Notes under the pieces: generated by a model
What the model was told of the DNA's origin: nothing
The model's input: only the letters and a program-made list of their open reading frames with translations
Databases searched by the model: none
Made by a program: the position numbers and the translations under genes
Shown here: piece after piece, positions 8,282 through 17,170 of the stretch
Layout of the letters: each line of letters begins with the position of its first letter
Numbering within the stretch: the stretch's first letter is position 1
From: Halarsenatibacter silvermanii
GTDB taxonomy: Bacteria > Bacillota > Halanaerobiia > Halanaerobiales > Halarsenatibacteraceae
Assembly (NCBI RefSeq): GCF_900103135.1
Contig: NZ_FNGO01000001.1
Span: forward strand, 151,717 to 215,716
DNA length: 64,000 nt
Direction of reading: 5' to 3'

Positions 8282-9043
8282 TCAAATAACGTCCAGAATC
8301 CGTTTGGGAGTTTCAATCAGCTCATCGGCCAGCTCTTCCAGATCTTCCCGGGTTCCCACTCCGCATAAAACCCCGACTACCAGACCGGCTCCGGCCCGGC
8401 GGCCGGTTTTTAGATCGGTGGGAGTATCTCCGACCATCGCGACCTCTGAACATTCCAGAGACGTCTCAGAACAGAAATTCTCCAGAACAGCCGGATCGGG
8501 CTTGTCAGGGATCTCATCATCGCCGCAGGCTATATATTCAAAATAATCGGTAATATCCAGCTCTTTCATTATGGTCAGAGTTGAAGGTCTGGTATCAGCT
8601 GTGGCCAGTCCCAGCCGATAACCGCGCTCCTTCAGTTTGAAAAAAAGCTCATGCAGATCGGCTGTTTCGCGCAGGTTTTCAGTATAATCTACCTCATCGA
8701 CGCTGTTTTCCATTATCCCGTAAATTCTATCCTCCAGCTCTATTCTGGACCATCCGACCTGAAAATCCTGCTCCAGCAGATAATCAGTAAGCTGCCGGGC
8801 CGATCGGTCAACCGTGGCCTGGGCAAGATTGCCGTCGGGATCGATATAGCTTTCATCGGTCTCTATACCGAAAATGTCCATAATCCCTGCTTCCAGCCGC
8901 TCGTATTCAGACGCGCCGGGCTCTACCGGGGTGAATTCAGCTATGATTTTTTCGGCGGTCTTTTCCACCATGGGCAGCCAGAGGGTATAAAAATCTATTA
9001 TGGTACCATCTTTATCGAAGACTATTCCCTTGATGTCGGACAA
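8282..9043 (-). CDS. HAD-family hydrolase (phosphoglycolate phosphatase-like)
   Basis: A 253-residue haloacid dehalogenase-type phosphatase. Motif I (GIVFDKDGTIIDF) supplies the nucleophile aspartate, motif II is in YRLGLATAD, and motif III/IV is VAMVGDTPTDLKTGRRAGA. A helical cap domain lies between motifs I and II, as in phosphoglycolate phosphatase and beta-phosphoglucomutase. The start is a TTG at 9043 with AGGAGG eight bases upstream. It stands next to the thi operon on the same strand but upstream of its riboswitch, so it is separately regulated. A role in thiamine phosphate hydrolysis is conceivable but not shown. Confidence 0.85.
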   Translation of the reverse strand: MSDIKGIVFDKDGTIIDFYTLWLPMVEKTAEKIIAEFTPVEPGASEYERLEAGIMDIFGIETDESYIDPDGNLAQATVDRSARQLTDYLLEQDFQVGWSRIELEDRIYGIMENSVDEVDYTENLRETADLHELFFKLKERGYRLGLATADTRPSTLTIMKELDITDYFEYIACGDDEIPDKPDPAVLENFCSETSLECSEVAMVGDTPTDLKTGRRAGAGLVVGVLCGVGTREDLEELADELIETPKRILDVI

Positions 9044-9109
9044 AGCAAAAACCTCCTGTAGACAAATACTGAAGTTTAAACCGAAAAGATTCCGGAAAAT
9101 GCTCAGAAG

Positions 9110-9316
9110 TCAGTCCTGTTCCTCCTGTGCGGCCAGCATATCCGACAGCTTCTGACCGCCCACACCTACCATATCCGGCGTGCGCTCTTCCAGATAAACA
9201 ACAAAATTATCCTCATCTATGCCGGTAACCTCGCTTCCAACCTCGGTAAGCCCTTCGATGGCCTCCTGTTTTTGTTCCTCGTCCAGCTCAGGGCAGTAAA
9301 AATGAATAGTTGGCAT
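9110..9316 (-). CDS. 4-oxalocrotonate tautomerase-family protein
   Basis: A 68-residue protein of the tautomerase superfamily. The catalytic Pro directly follows the initiator Met (MPTIHFYCPELDEEQK), and the spacing to the later FVVYLEERTPDMVGVGGQ segment fits the family, which forms small beta-alpha-beta oligomers. GGAGG precedes the ATG. A clear promoter lies about 120 bp upstream. It is monocistronic or co-transcribed with the HAD gene 66 bp downstream. The natural substrate of such stand-alone tautomerases is usually unknown. Confidence 0.8.
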   Translation of the reverse strand: MPTIHFYCPELDEEQKQEAIEGLTEVGSEVTGIDEDNFVVYLEERTPDMVGVGGQKLSDMLAAQEEQD

Positions 9317-9437
9317 ATTTTTAGCCTCCTTATCGCTGTTTTTATCAGGAGCGCTTCTCCGGTTCTTTTACCTGCTTTTTTACCCACTTCTATTACCCAC
9401 TTCTAAAAGCTGCCAGGCTGACCTGCCTGCGGTGGGT

Positions 9438-9466
9438 ATTATATAAATTTTAGGTAAAATTTGCAA
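9438..9466 (-). promoter_or_regulatory. promoter of the tautomerase gene
   Basis: Minus strand TTGCAA (9461-9466), 17-bp spacer, TATAAT (9438-9443). The leader that follows has one TACCCAC able to pair with either of two tandem GTGGGTA copies (around 9382-9405). Confidence 0.75.
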
Positions 9467-9532
9467 GCTGACATCCTGATCTATCGCCCTCCGGCTTGTT
9501 CCAGCAAAAAATCAGCAAAAAATTCAGGTCGA

Positions 9533-10096
9533 TCAGTCCTTATGCCAGAGTTTTTGTTTGCTGGTCGAAACAGCGAATAAACCTTCATCCACGAGCTCCT
9601 GAACTTCATCCTTTGTTCGTATCAGCCCTCCGCCAATTACGGGACAGGATTTTTTGACGCTTTCGATGAAGTAGGGAGCGGCTATCCCCGGTAAAATTTC
9701 TACCGCGTCAGGTCTGTTGCTATTTAACATATCCCGGCCGCTTTTGATAGCTGCCGAATCAAGCAAAAACAGCCTCTGCACGGCCATAAGATCTTTTTCC
9801 CGGGCCGCCCTGATCACGTTGCCCCGGGTGGAGACCAGACCATCGCAGAGCTCTTTTTCGGCCAGATAATCAACAGCCTGCCTGTCATTGGCCAATCCCT
9901 TGACCAGATCGAGATGAATAAAAACAAGCTGATCGTTTTCTTTAATGCGCCGGACCATCTCCGGTATATTTATAAGATCGGCCTCGAGCAAAAATATAAT
10001 GATCACATCGCTATTTAAAGCTCTTTTTAAAGCCTGCTCTCCCCGCACGCCTGCTATCACGGGGTGATCCTCCAGATAATTACTGAGATGCTGCAT
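9533..10096 (-). CDS. glpP: glycerol-3-phosphate-responsive antiterminator
   Basis: GlpP binds glycerol-3-phosphate and prevents termination in leaders of glycerol catabolic operons. The 187-residue protein shows the family's conserved stretches: PVIAGVRG, FIHLDLVKGLANDRQAVDYL, DGLVSTRG, FLLDS, VEILPGIAAPYF, PVIGGGLIRT and the terminal ALSTS-like AVSTSKQKLW. It follows glpQ by 31 bp in the same transcript. The glycerol genes it would control (glpF, glpK, glpD) are not in this window, so its RNA targets must lie elsewhere or in the neighbouring leaders. Confidence 0.93.
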   Translation of the reverse strand: MQHLSNYLEDHPVIAGVRGEQALKRALNSDVIIIFLLEADLINIPEMVRRIKENDQLVFIHLDLVKGLANDRQAVDYLAEKELCDGLVSTRGNVIRAAREKDLMAVQRLFLLDSAAIKSGRDMLNSNRPDAVEILPGIAAPYFIESVKKSCPVIGGGLIRTKDEVQELVDEGLFAVSTSKQKLWHKD

Positions 10097-10127
10097 GCTA
10101 TCTCCTCCCGCTTTGCTCGAGCAAAAT

Positions 10128-10859
10128 TTATTCTCCGGTCAACTCCTCGCGCAGTGAAAGGGCAGCCTCCGCCTCATCGGTGATGATCATATCGACACCC
10201 AGCTCGATCAATTTTTCGATGCGGTCATGGTCATTGGTTCCGTAAGCAGCGACTTTCAGCCCGTTGCGGTGAGCACCGGACAGCATTTTTTCGGTCACCG
10301 TTCTGTGCATAGGGATAAGATGGTCGGCACCGAGCTGACGCGCATAATCCCAGGGCCTGTAAAGCCGGGAATAGTATAAGATGCCCTTTTTAATATCAGG
10401 AGCTATCTCATGTAGATTATGGATGGTATAGTGATTGAAGCTGGTAACCAGGGTTTTCTCTTCCAATCCCCGGGCCGCCAGAGCTTGAACCAGCTTCTTT
10501 TCTTGCTCAAGATCATCGCCGTCGCGCTGTTTTAGCTCAATATTGATCATGTCCATATTTTCCACCACGGCCAGAGTCTCTTCCAGAGTGGGGATATATT
10601 GTTCGCCGTTTTCAGTGCTGCCCGTTTCCAGCTTGATCTTTTTTAGCTCGCTCAGGCTGTAATCGCTCACATAACCGCTGCCTTTAGTATGATTGTCGAT
10701 CTTTTGATCATGGAAAACGACCAGCTCGTTATCTTCTGTAAACTGCACATCCAGCTCTACTCCATCTCCATCGCCTTTAGCCGCCTGCTCAAAGGCCAGA
10801 ATTGTATTGGCCGGTGCATTGTTCTCATCGCCCCTGTGATAAATTATCTTTGAACTCAT
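10128..10859 (-). CDS. glycerophosphodiester phosphodiesterase
   Basis: A 243-residue GDPD-family TIM barrel without a signal peptide, so cytosolic (UgpQ-like). It hydrolyses glycerophosphodiesters to glycerol-3-phosphate and an alcohol. Active-site motifs are IIYHRGDENNAPANT (HRG, the conserved His and Arg), GVELDVQFTEDNELVVFHD (metal-binding Glu and Asp, second His) and the C-terminal GVDMIITDEAEAA. It is followed by glpP, whose ligand is the product of this enzyme. The 42-bp repeat at 10968 lies upstream, and the UgpB-like ABC transporter operon further upstream could import its substrates. Confidence 0.93.
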   Translation of the reverse strand: MSSKIIYHRGDENNAPANTILAFEQAAKGDGDGVELDVQFTEDNELVVFHDQKIDNHTKGSGYVSDYSLSELKKIKLETGSTENGEQYIPTLEETLAVVENMDMINIELKQRDGDDLEQEKKLVQALAARGLEEKTLVTSFNHYTIHNLHEIAPDIKKGILYYSRLYRPWDYARQLGADHLIPMHRTVTEKMLSGAHRNGLKVAAYGTNDHDRIEKLIELGVDMIITDEAEAALSLREELTGE

Positions 10860-10967
10860 TTTTATTGTGAAACCTCCATTATCGTTATGATTAACTTCTT
10901 AAAGCTCTGTAAACTCAAACTCACAAAAAAATTTTGATTTTCCCTGTCTTCGGCCGGTAAATAGGCA

Positions 10968-11009
10968 TGATAGTGATCTTATGCGATATCTATCAACTGA
11001 TAAGAAGAA
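10968..11009. repeat. 42-bp hairpin repeat, copy 2
   Basis: Second copy of the repeat seen at 3646, identical in the stem and tail with loop TTATGC. It lies 109 bp upstream of glpQ and just past the stop of the MFS gene. Confidence 0.7.
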
Positions 11010-11019
11010 ACAAAGTTTT

Positions 11020-12300
11020 TCAGCCGTCAGGTCGCGAATCTCTATGATAAAGTGCTGCCGCTCCCAGAAGAAAAAGGGCGCATAGAATATAAAGGCGCTG
11101 CACCGGCAGTCCCAGTCCGACCAGGTTAAGAGCCAGCGGCCCCAGGGCAGCTCCTACATCACCAGCAGTAGTCAGCCCCGCCATCCGGCTGCGCAGGCTG
11201 TAACCCGTAAATTTACCAGTGTTGACATACAGCAGAACCACCAGCAGACTGGTCAGCAAAAAAATAGCGCCGGGCAGTAACAGCACAACCAATGGTATAT
11301 CGACCAGGGCAAAGATAAACAGCAGAATACCCTGTGCGATCAGAGCTATTTTCAGCAGTGCCCGGGAGTCGAGAATATCGCTGAGATAACCCATAAACGG
11401 GCTGAAAACTATATCAAAAAGATAGCGGGAAGATAGCACCATGCCGCTGACAGCAGCAATACTCACAGTCCAGACTAATATACCGATTTCATCGCCATAA
11501 AGCTGGTTCAGATAAAAACCGTAGCTGGAATTTATCACACCTCTGGCGGTAAAATGTACGGCCAGACCGGCTGCCAGCAGGGCAGCGAAGGATGGATCGC
11601 GAATGAGGTTTAAAAGAGAGGTCAGACCACTTTTTTCCGGGACCACCACCTCACCCTTTTCTTCATCATTTACTTCACCACCATAAAAGCGAAAGTAAAA
11701 ATAGAGCAGCAGTGCCGCACCTACCACGCTGACAGCTCCCAGCAGGTAAGCAGCCAGAGTAAAATTAAAACCACCGGCCAGAAAACCGCCTAAAATCATT
11801 CCGGCCAGGCCGCCAGTTCGGGTCACCGATTGAAATAGACCTGAAAGCCTGCCCTCTTTACTTTTATTTTCCTCAGGCTTTGAACTCTCCTGCGAAGACC
11901 GGCTATCGGATTCATCTTCCGAAAAAATGTCGACAAGAATTTTTAATCTCATCAGAGAATAACTGATTCCCCAGATAAGTCTCATCGCCAGAAGATACAA
12001 AAATCCCTGATGAAAGCCGTACAGCACTGTGGTAGCCGTGCCGGCCACAACCGCCCCGGCAAAAGGTATCTCAGTTCCGAAGCGCCGGAATATTGAGGCA
12101 GCCCAGAAGTTAGAACCAAATCTGATAATCCGGTTGATGCTGAGTAAAATTCCTACCTGGCCCACAGAAAGACCTATAATGCCGGCCTGAGCAGGCAGGA
12201 CAGCATACAGCATCGAATCTCCGAGCAGTGAAAAAGCAAGAATAACAAACAAAATCAATTTATCCGGGTGGCGGCGGCAGATATTTTTAAATTCCTGCAC
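11020..12300 (-). CDS. MFS transporter
   Basis: A 426-residue integral membrane protein with about twelve hydrophobic segments in two halves, separated by a charged loop (residues about 137-150, rich in Ser, Glu and Lys). MFS-type features are the RIIRFGSNFWAA loop between helices 2 and 3 and the arrangement of Gly-rich helices. It follows the TIM-barrel isomerase gene by 15 bp and is probably co-transcribed with the ABC operon upstream. It could export or import a sugar or organic acid; specificity is not readable. Confidence 0.82.
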   Translation of the reverse strand: MQEFKNICRRHPDKLILFVILAFSLLGDSMLYAVLPAQAGIIGLSVGQVGILLSINRIIRFGSNFWAASIFRRFGTEIPFAGAVVAGTATTVLYGFHQGFLYLLAMRLIWGISYSLMRLKILVDIFSEDESDSRSSQESSKPEENKSKEGRLSGLFQSVTRTGGLAGMILGGFLAGGFNFTLAAYLLGAVSVVGAALLLYFYFRFYGGEVNDEEKGEVVVPEKSGLTSLLNLIRDPSFAALLAAGLAVHFTARGVINSSYGFYLNQLYGDEIGILVWTVSIAAVSGMVLSSRYLFDIVFSPFMGYLSDILDSRALLKIALIAQGILLFIFALVDIPLVVLLLPGAIFLLTSLLVVLLYVNTGKFTGYSLRSRMAGLTTAGDVGAALGPLALNLVGLGLPVQRLYILCALFLLGAAALYHRDSRPDG

Positions 12301-12315
12301 CTGACTTCACCGTCC

Positions 12316-13221
12316 TCACGGACCGATAAGTCCCAGCTTCTTGAGGTATTCAGCCGAAGCTGAGGCCGGTTTTAAGCCTGTCACCTCAGTAATCAGCGAT
12401 CCTGAGAAGCTCAGATCGGCCAGGAACGATAAAAACTCCTCATAATCGATCAGACCCTGCTCCAGCGGCCGGTGGTCCTGCATCTGGCAGGTTTTAGGGC
12501 GGTCCGGCAGCCTTTCACCCGCTTTTATGTTGTGAATGTGCAGAGAAGCTATCCGCCTCTGATGCTGCTGAAAATAATGTTTAATATTTTCATCCCTGAT
12601 GAATTCGTGGCCGACATCATAGGTCAGAGAAGTATCATGACGCCTGCTCAGCTCGAGCAGACGATCCGGGTCCGTTTTTACCAGATTCTCCAGGCAGAGC
12701 CGGCGACTTTTATCAAGATCGGCGGTTATCCCGGCTATACTTCTGGAAGCTGCTTCCATAACACGCTTAAGAAAACTCTGCCTGACGCTGATGTCGGAAA
12801 CCAGCCCCTGCGCCCTTTCTTCCATATTCTGAAAGACATGCAGCACCAGCTGTTCGGGTTCAGCCGGTTCAGCTATGGCTATACTCCGCCTTATGGCCTC
12901 TAGAGCACCTTTCCTGACTCTTTTATCGGGATTGTCGATATCGGTCCACCAGAAAGGCAGGTGCAGGGAAAAACTGATATCATTCTCCTGCCGGTAGCCG
13001 GCCAGCCGGGAAAATAATTCTTCCCGGTCAGCTTTTGACATTGTATGGCGCAGAGTATCGCTTAAAATCTCGACCTGTTCAAAACCCAGCTCGATCATAT
13101 TTTCCAGGCCGGCCAGATAATCGGCCGGCTCAAGCCTGTATTCCTCGCCGCCTTCCCGGCGCAGTCTATCGAATGTAAAACAGTCGTTAACTCCCATCCT
13201 TGCTTCCAGTTCTTTTAGCAT
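12316..13221 (-). CDS. sugar phosphate isomerase/epimerase-like TIM barrel protein
   Basis: A 301-residue protein of the xylose isomerase-like TIM barrel superfamily (AP endonuclease family 2 fold). Metal-ligand positions are visible as LHLPFWW, LHVFQN, CLENL, TYDVGHEF, SLHIHNI and ITEVTG near the C-terminus. Members isomerise or epimerise sugars or inositols in the cytosol. The gene lies between a carbohydrate ABC transporter (65 bp upstream) and an MFS gene (15 bp downstream), consistent with processing of an imported sugar or polyol. The exact reaction is unknown. Confidence 0.78.
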   Translation of the reverse strand: MLKELEARMGVNDCFTFDRLRREGGEEYRLEPADYLAGLENMIELGFEQVEILSDTLRHTMSKADREELFSRLAGYRQENDISFSLHLPFWWTDIDNPDKRVRKGALEAIRRSIAIAEPAEPEQLVLHVFQNMEERAQGLVSDISVRQSFLKRVMEAASRSIAGITADLDKSRRLCLENLVKTDPDRLLELSRRHDTSLTYDVGHEFIRDENIKHYFQQHQRRIASLHIHNIKAGERLPDRPKTCQMQDHRPLEQGLIDYEEFLSFLADLSFSGSLITEVTGLKPASASAEYLKKLGLIGP

Positions 13222-13286
13222 ATCAAAATCACCATCTACTTTCCAGATAGCTGTGAAATCTCCTGGCGCTGCGAAGAGCCTATCTT

Positions 13287-14123
13287 TTATTTGTTGGGTT
13301 CGATAAGTCCTTTAACGAAATAACGCTGCAAACCTAAAATAACTACCAGCGGAGGCACCATGGCCGAAACCACATAGGGCATAATCAAAGTCCAGTCCGG
13401 CAGCTGACCGCCTCCTGGAATCAGCCCTTCTATTCCGAGCTGAACCACCCTCATCTCAGAACTGGTCGTTATCAAAAGCGGCCAGAGATACTGATTCCAG
13501 GTCCAGATGAAGAGGATGACAAAAAGAGCTGCGGCATTGGTTTTGATGAGGGGCAGGAGAACGTGAAAGAAAAATTGAAGCGGCCCGCCTCCATCAATAA
13601 CAGTGGCTTCAGCCAGCTCGTTGGGTATTGTCTTGAATATCTGCCGGAACAAAAATGTTCCGGTTGCCGAAGCTATCATCGGCAGTATCAAACCCTGATA
13701 GGTGTCAATCATTCCCAGCGATGATACCACCTCATAAGTTGACATCAGCCTGACCGGAACCGGCATCATAAGAGTAAAAAGAGTCAGGAAGAATACCGGA
13801 GCCGCCAGCTTGAAATCGAAAAACACGATGGCATAAGCCGTCATCAGCGATATTATCAATTTCCCGAAGGTCACAGACAGAGAGAATACTGTACTGTTGA
13901 AAAGAGCCCGGGGAAGATCAGTCCCATGCCATACTCTGTAAAAATTGGTCACCAGCTGATCACCGGGGGTGAAGGTCGGCGGCCTCTCATAAACTTCAAC
14001 TCTCTCTGAACTGCTGACGATAAAAGAGTAATAAACCGGAAAAATTATGACAATCAACAGCAATATCAAAAGAATATGAACAAATATATTGCTCTCAATT
14101 ATGGCATTAAGTCTATCAAGCAT
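13287..14123 (-). CDS. carbohydrate ABC transporter permease (UgpE/MalG type)
   Basis: A 278-residue inner-membrane permease with six hydrophobic segments. The cytoplasmic EAA loop reads NELAEATVIDGGGPLQFFFHVLLP, matching the MalG/UgpE family. I start it at the ATG at 14123 (AGAGGGGAG site); the longer open frame begins inside the upstream gene. It overlaps the stop of the partner permease by eight bases. It forms the channel with the UgpA-like subunit. The operon carries no ATPase gene. Confidence 0.93.
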   Translation of the reverse strand: MLDRLNAIIESNIFVHILLILLLIVIIFPVYYSFIVSSSERVEVYERPPTFTPGDQLVTNFYRVWHGTDLPRALFNSTVFSLSVTFGKLIISLMTAYAIVFFDFKLAAPVFFLTLFTLMMPVPVRLMSTYEVVSSLGMIDTYQGLILPMIASATGTFLFRQIFKTIPNELAEATVIDGGGPLQFFFHVLLPLIKTNAAALFVILFIWTWNQYLWPLLITTSSEMRVVQLGIEGLIPGGGQLPDWTLIMPYVVSAMVPPLVVILGLQRYFVKGLIEPNK

Positions 14124-14994
14124 AATAGACTCCCCTCTGCGCGTATTTAAATTGCAGATAGACCAGACCAACTGCTATTACAAACATAATCACCGACTGA
14201 GCTGCGGAAAAGCCCGGCATCAGATGGGTAACTCCGTCGCGATAGGCTGAATAAACCATGACGTTGGTAGCCCCGCCGGGACCTCCTTTGGTGACAGTAT
14301 GAACCAGGCCAAAAATCTGATAGAAGGCATAAATTAAATTCATGGTGAAGAGAAAGAAGGTGGTCGGGGAGATAAGCGGAAAAATTATTTTGCGAAAACG
14401 TCCTATAGCCCCCGCACCGTCTATCGAAGCAGCCTCGAGCAAATTCTGGGGGATATTCTGCAGCCCGGCCAGATAAAAAGCAATATTGTAGCCCAAATTT
14501 CTCCAGATAGCGGCAATTATAAGCAGAATTAGAGCATGAGATCCCCGTTCCAGCCAGTTTAGATAAAGAGGTGAGATGTAGGTTAACACACCATAGGAGG
14601 GATGAAATAAAAACATCCAGATAGCGCCCACAACGGCCGGAGAGAGTGCGTAAGGCCAGATGAGAGCGGTACGGTAAAATGACAGGCCTTTTATTTTGCG
14701 GTTGAGCAGAAGACTTATCATAAGCCCCAGAGCCAGACCTATAAAAGTGACCGCCAGGGTAAATATCAGGGTGACAATGATGGTCTGCTGATATTCCGTT
14801 GAAGTTAGAAGATCGATATAATTTTCCAGGCCCACAAATACGCGACCATGACCAAAAGCATCGCTCATATAAGTACTCATTCGAAAGGATTCAAAGGTGG
14901 GAAAGACGATAAAAATAAGGACCACTACTACCTGAGGTAAGACCAGAAGGTAAGGCAAGATTTGATTGGGAAATTTAAATTTATCCCGATCCAT
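14116..14994 (-). CDS. carbohydrate ABC transporter permease (UgpA/MalF type)
   Basis: A 292-residue permease with six transmembrane segments and the EAA motif in NLLEAASIDGAGAIGRFRKIIFPLI. The N-terminus PYLLVLPQVVVVLIFIVFPTFESFRMS is typical of UgpA and other MalF-type subunits. It lies 102 bp downstream of the binding-protein gene, separated by a strong hairpin, and is coupled to the next permease. The binding protein and the neighbouring glycerophosphodiesterase gene make glycerol-3-phosphate, glycerophosphodiesters or a sugar plausible substrates. Confidence 0.93.
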   Translation of the reverse strand: MDRDKFKFPNQILPYLLVLPQVVVVLIFIVFPTFESFRMSTYMSDAFGHGRVFVGLENYIDLLTSTEYQQTIIVTLIFTLAVTFIGLALGLMISLLLNRKIKGLSFYRTALIWPYALSPAVVGAIWMFLFHPSYGVLTYISPLYLNWLERGSHALILLIIAAIWRNLGYNIAFYLAGLQNIPQNLLEAASIDGAGAIGRFRKIIFPLISPTTFFLFTMNLIYAFYQIFGLVHTVTKGGPGGATNVMVYSAYRDGVTHLMPGFSAAQSVIMFVIAVGLVYLQFKYAQRGVYYA

Positions 14995-15030
14995 TCAATA
15001 TTCCTCCTCAACAGAGTTTAAAAGAACTAG

Positions 15031-15062
15031 CCCCTGGCTGATGTAAATCTCTCAGCCAGGGG
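15031..15062 (-). terminator. hairpin between binding-protein and permease genes
   Basis: A perfect 11-bp stem CCCCTGGCTGA/TCAGCCAGGGG with a 10-base loop and no T run. Such hairpins after a binding-protein gene usually protect or partly terminate the message so that the binding protein exceeds the permeases. Confidence 0.7.
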
Positions 15063-15096
15063 AAGTGACAGTTTAACCTATAATCTCAAAATTCAT

Positions 15097-16422
15097 TTAC
15101 TGCTGAGCTCGTTCGTAACGCTCTAACACTCGATTGCCTCTTCTGACCATATTCTCTGCTGTCTCCTGAGCCGTTTGATCGCCGGCAAAGAAGTTTTCCA
15201 GCTCTTCCAGATTAATATCTCTTATTTCGGTGTAATTGCCCAGACGCAGGCCGCTGAATTCGTCATAGGTTGTAGACTGCTCGATAGCAGTTTCAAATTG
15301 AGGATTCTCTTCAAACCAGCCCTCTTCTTCCAGCATTTCAACTGCTTCGTAAGTTACAGGCAGATAACCGGTATTTCTGTGCCACCAGGCCTGATTTTCG
15401 GGCTGGGAGATGAAATTGAGCATATCGGACATAGCTGCAAATTCCTCTTCGCTGTGACCGTCATAAGCCCAGATGGTTCCGCCTCCGATTAGGGCATTGC
15501 CTACTTCGTATTCTCCGCCCATATGAGGGAGCATGGCTGTACCGACTTCGAAGTCGGCGTCTTCCATAAAGCCTGCCAGCGTCGCGGTCGACTGCATATA
15601 CATGCCTACCTGTTCTCCCAGAAAGACCGGATCAGGATCGCCCTCACGTCCTTCATAGGTGAATATATCTTCTTCATTCCACTCGCCCAGCTGCTCCAAT
15701 AGTTCAATGCCAAAATCTTCATCCCAGTAAAGTTCAGTTGCAAGACCTTCCATGCCGTTGGCCTGATTGGCTATGGGCTGATCGTGCCAGGTGTGCATAT
15801 TCTCCAGCAGCACCCAGGAAGGCCAGGCTGTGGAAAAGCCAGCTTCGGCGTCGGTGTTCTCTATGATCTGCCGGCTGTATTCCTCCACCTCGGCAAAAGT
15901 TTCAGGAGGATCTTCCGGATCCAGACCGGCTTCTTCGAACATATCTTTGTTGTAATACATAATGGGGTTTGATGAGTTAAAGGGCAGCGAATAAAGATTG
16001 CCGTCGACTGAATAGTATTCGGTGACCGGACCGATAAATTCCTCCGGGTCAATATCGATCAGTTCATAAACCGGGTTGATGGCTCCGCTATCAAGCATGG
16101 TCATGGTGCCGACTTCATAAACCTGTGTCAGATATGGAGGGGAACCGCCTCGATAGGAAGCAATGGCAGTGGTCAGTGCTTCAGCATATGATCCCCGATG
16201 GACTTTATCAACATAAACCTCAGGATGTTCCGCCATAAAGTCATCGATTAGCTCTTCAGTTCGCTCGCGCAGATCTCCGCCCAGAGCATACCAGAAGTCT
16301 ATCTCGACTTCTGCAGCCTCTACTGTTGATTCGGCCGTCATATCGTCCAGCTGCACACCGGAAAAGACCAGCATCAGAGCCAGACCAAGAGCAATTGAAA
16401 TTTTAAATATGTTTCTCATCAC
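15097..16422 (-). CDS. ABC transporter substrate-binding protein (family 1, UgpB-like)
   Basis: A 441-residue secreted binding protein. An N-terminal signal peptide (MMRNIFKISIALGLALMLVF and on) precedes a mature region beginning near VEIDFWYALGGDLRERTEEL, followed by PVYELIDIDPEEFIGPV, LYSLPFNSSNPIMYYNKDMF and AMLPHMGG, the pattern of UgpB-type family 1 solute-binding proteins. It is the first gene of the ABC operon. The protein is strongly acidic, as expected for a secreted protein of a halophile. The bound ligand is probably a sugar, polyol or glycerophosphodiester. Confidence 0.93.
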   Translation of the reverse strand: MMRNIFKISIALGLALMLVFSGVQLDDMTAESTVEAAEVEIDFWYALGGDLRERTEELIDDFMAEHPEVYVDKVHRGSYAEALTTAIASYRGGSPPYLTQVYEVGTMTMLDSGAINPVYELIDIDPEEFIGPVTEYYSVDGNLYSLPFNSSNPIMYYNKDMFEEAGLDPEDPPETFAEVEEYSRQIIENTDAEAGFSTAWPSWVLLENMHTWHDQPIANQANGMEGLATELYWDEDFGIELLEQLGEWNEEDIFTYEGREGDPDPVFLGEQVGMYMQSTATLAGFMEDADFEVGTAMLPHMGGEYEVGNALIGGGTIWAYDGHSEEEFAAMSDMLNFISQPENQAWWHRNTGYLPVTYEAVEMLEEEGWFEENPQFETAIEQSTTYDEFSGLRLGNYTEIRDINLEELENFFAGDQTAQETAENMVRRGNRVLERYERAQQ

Positions 16423-16710
16423 TTAAATACCCCCATTAATTTTAAATATTGATGCCAATTTCAAAAAGCCACTATTTGATGAATTATGATCGGATTGACG
16501 GCTTAAAGAAGTTTTTATCCCCCCTTATGCCGCTGTTATTTTAGGACCTTCTTGTATTCAGTTGATTAAAAGGTGTGTAAAAAACCTCGTTTAGTTGTAG
16601 TGTAAGATATAAAGCTTCGTTCACAATGACACAATGAAATTTTCCCCGGTTTAAGTTTAGTTTTCGGCCTAAAAATTGCGCTTCCTTCGCAAATTCGCAA
16701 AAGCTTATCC

Positions 16711-16760
16711 CTGAGCACACGCTCAGCCCGGCACATCCTGAGCCGGGGACACTATTTTTT
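16711..16760 (+). terminator. tandem hairpins ending in a T run
   Basis: TGAGC/GCTCA with a four-base loop, then CCCGGC/GCCGGG with a nine-base loop, then ACACTATTTTTT. It looks like an intrinsic terminator on the plus strand, but no gene precedes it on that strand, so an unrecognised short transcript is possible. Confidence 0.4.
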
Positions 16761-16834
16761 GGCCATGGACTTAACCTGAGTTTGGAAAAATTTCGAGCAT
16801 CACTTTGCTTTATATCTTCCAGCCATTATTTTCA

Positions 16835-16887
16835 TGATAGTGATCTTATACGATATCCATCAACTGAAAACAACTGAAAACAAGAAG
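16835..16887. repeat. hairpin repeat, copy 3 (diverged)
   Basis: Third copy of the repeat, loop TTATAC, with one stem change (CCATC for CTATC) and a partial tail duplication (CAACTGAAAA twice). It lies about 410 bp upstream of the UgpB-like gene. Confidence 0.6.
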
Positions 16888-17170
16888 ATCCCAAAAAGTA
16901 AAAGACATAAAAAATGAAGCAGCCAGGCCCATTCCTCATCAAAATTGACATACCGGTGGTGAAGTATGAGCGACTGCGGAGTTATCTCTTGAGTTCTCTA
17001 ACTCTCAGCTTTATAATATAAATTTTTGCAATTTTAATTATACCTAATGCTTTTCAAGCTGTCAAATTCATTTTGGGCCTGCAATTCATATAATTTACAA
17101 CTAAGTATAAACATGATAATGTAAAAGAAAAGAATTGGATTCGGTCAGAACGATTTAGGGAGGGATGAGC

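Larger units (their letters stand above)
16423..17170. other. 748-bp intergenic region
   Basis: No credible gene on either strand. It separates the divergent ABC operons and must hold both promoters. It contains the third copy of the 42-bp repeat (16835-16887), a double hairpin at 16711-16760, and an A/T-rich stretch near 17080-17130 with TATAAT and a loose TTTACA/TGTAAA inverted repeat in front of the metal transporter genes, possibly a metalloregulator site. Confidence 0.6.
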
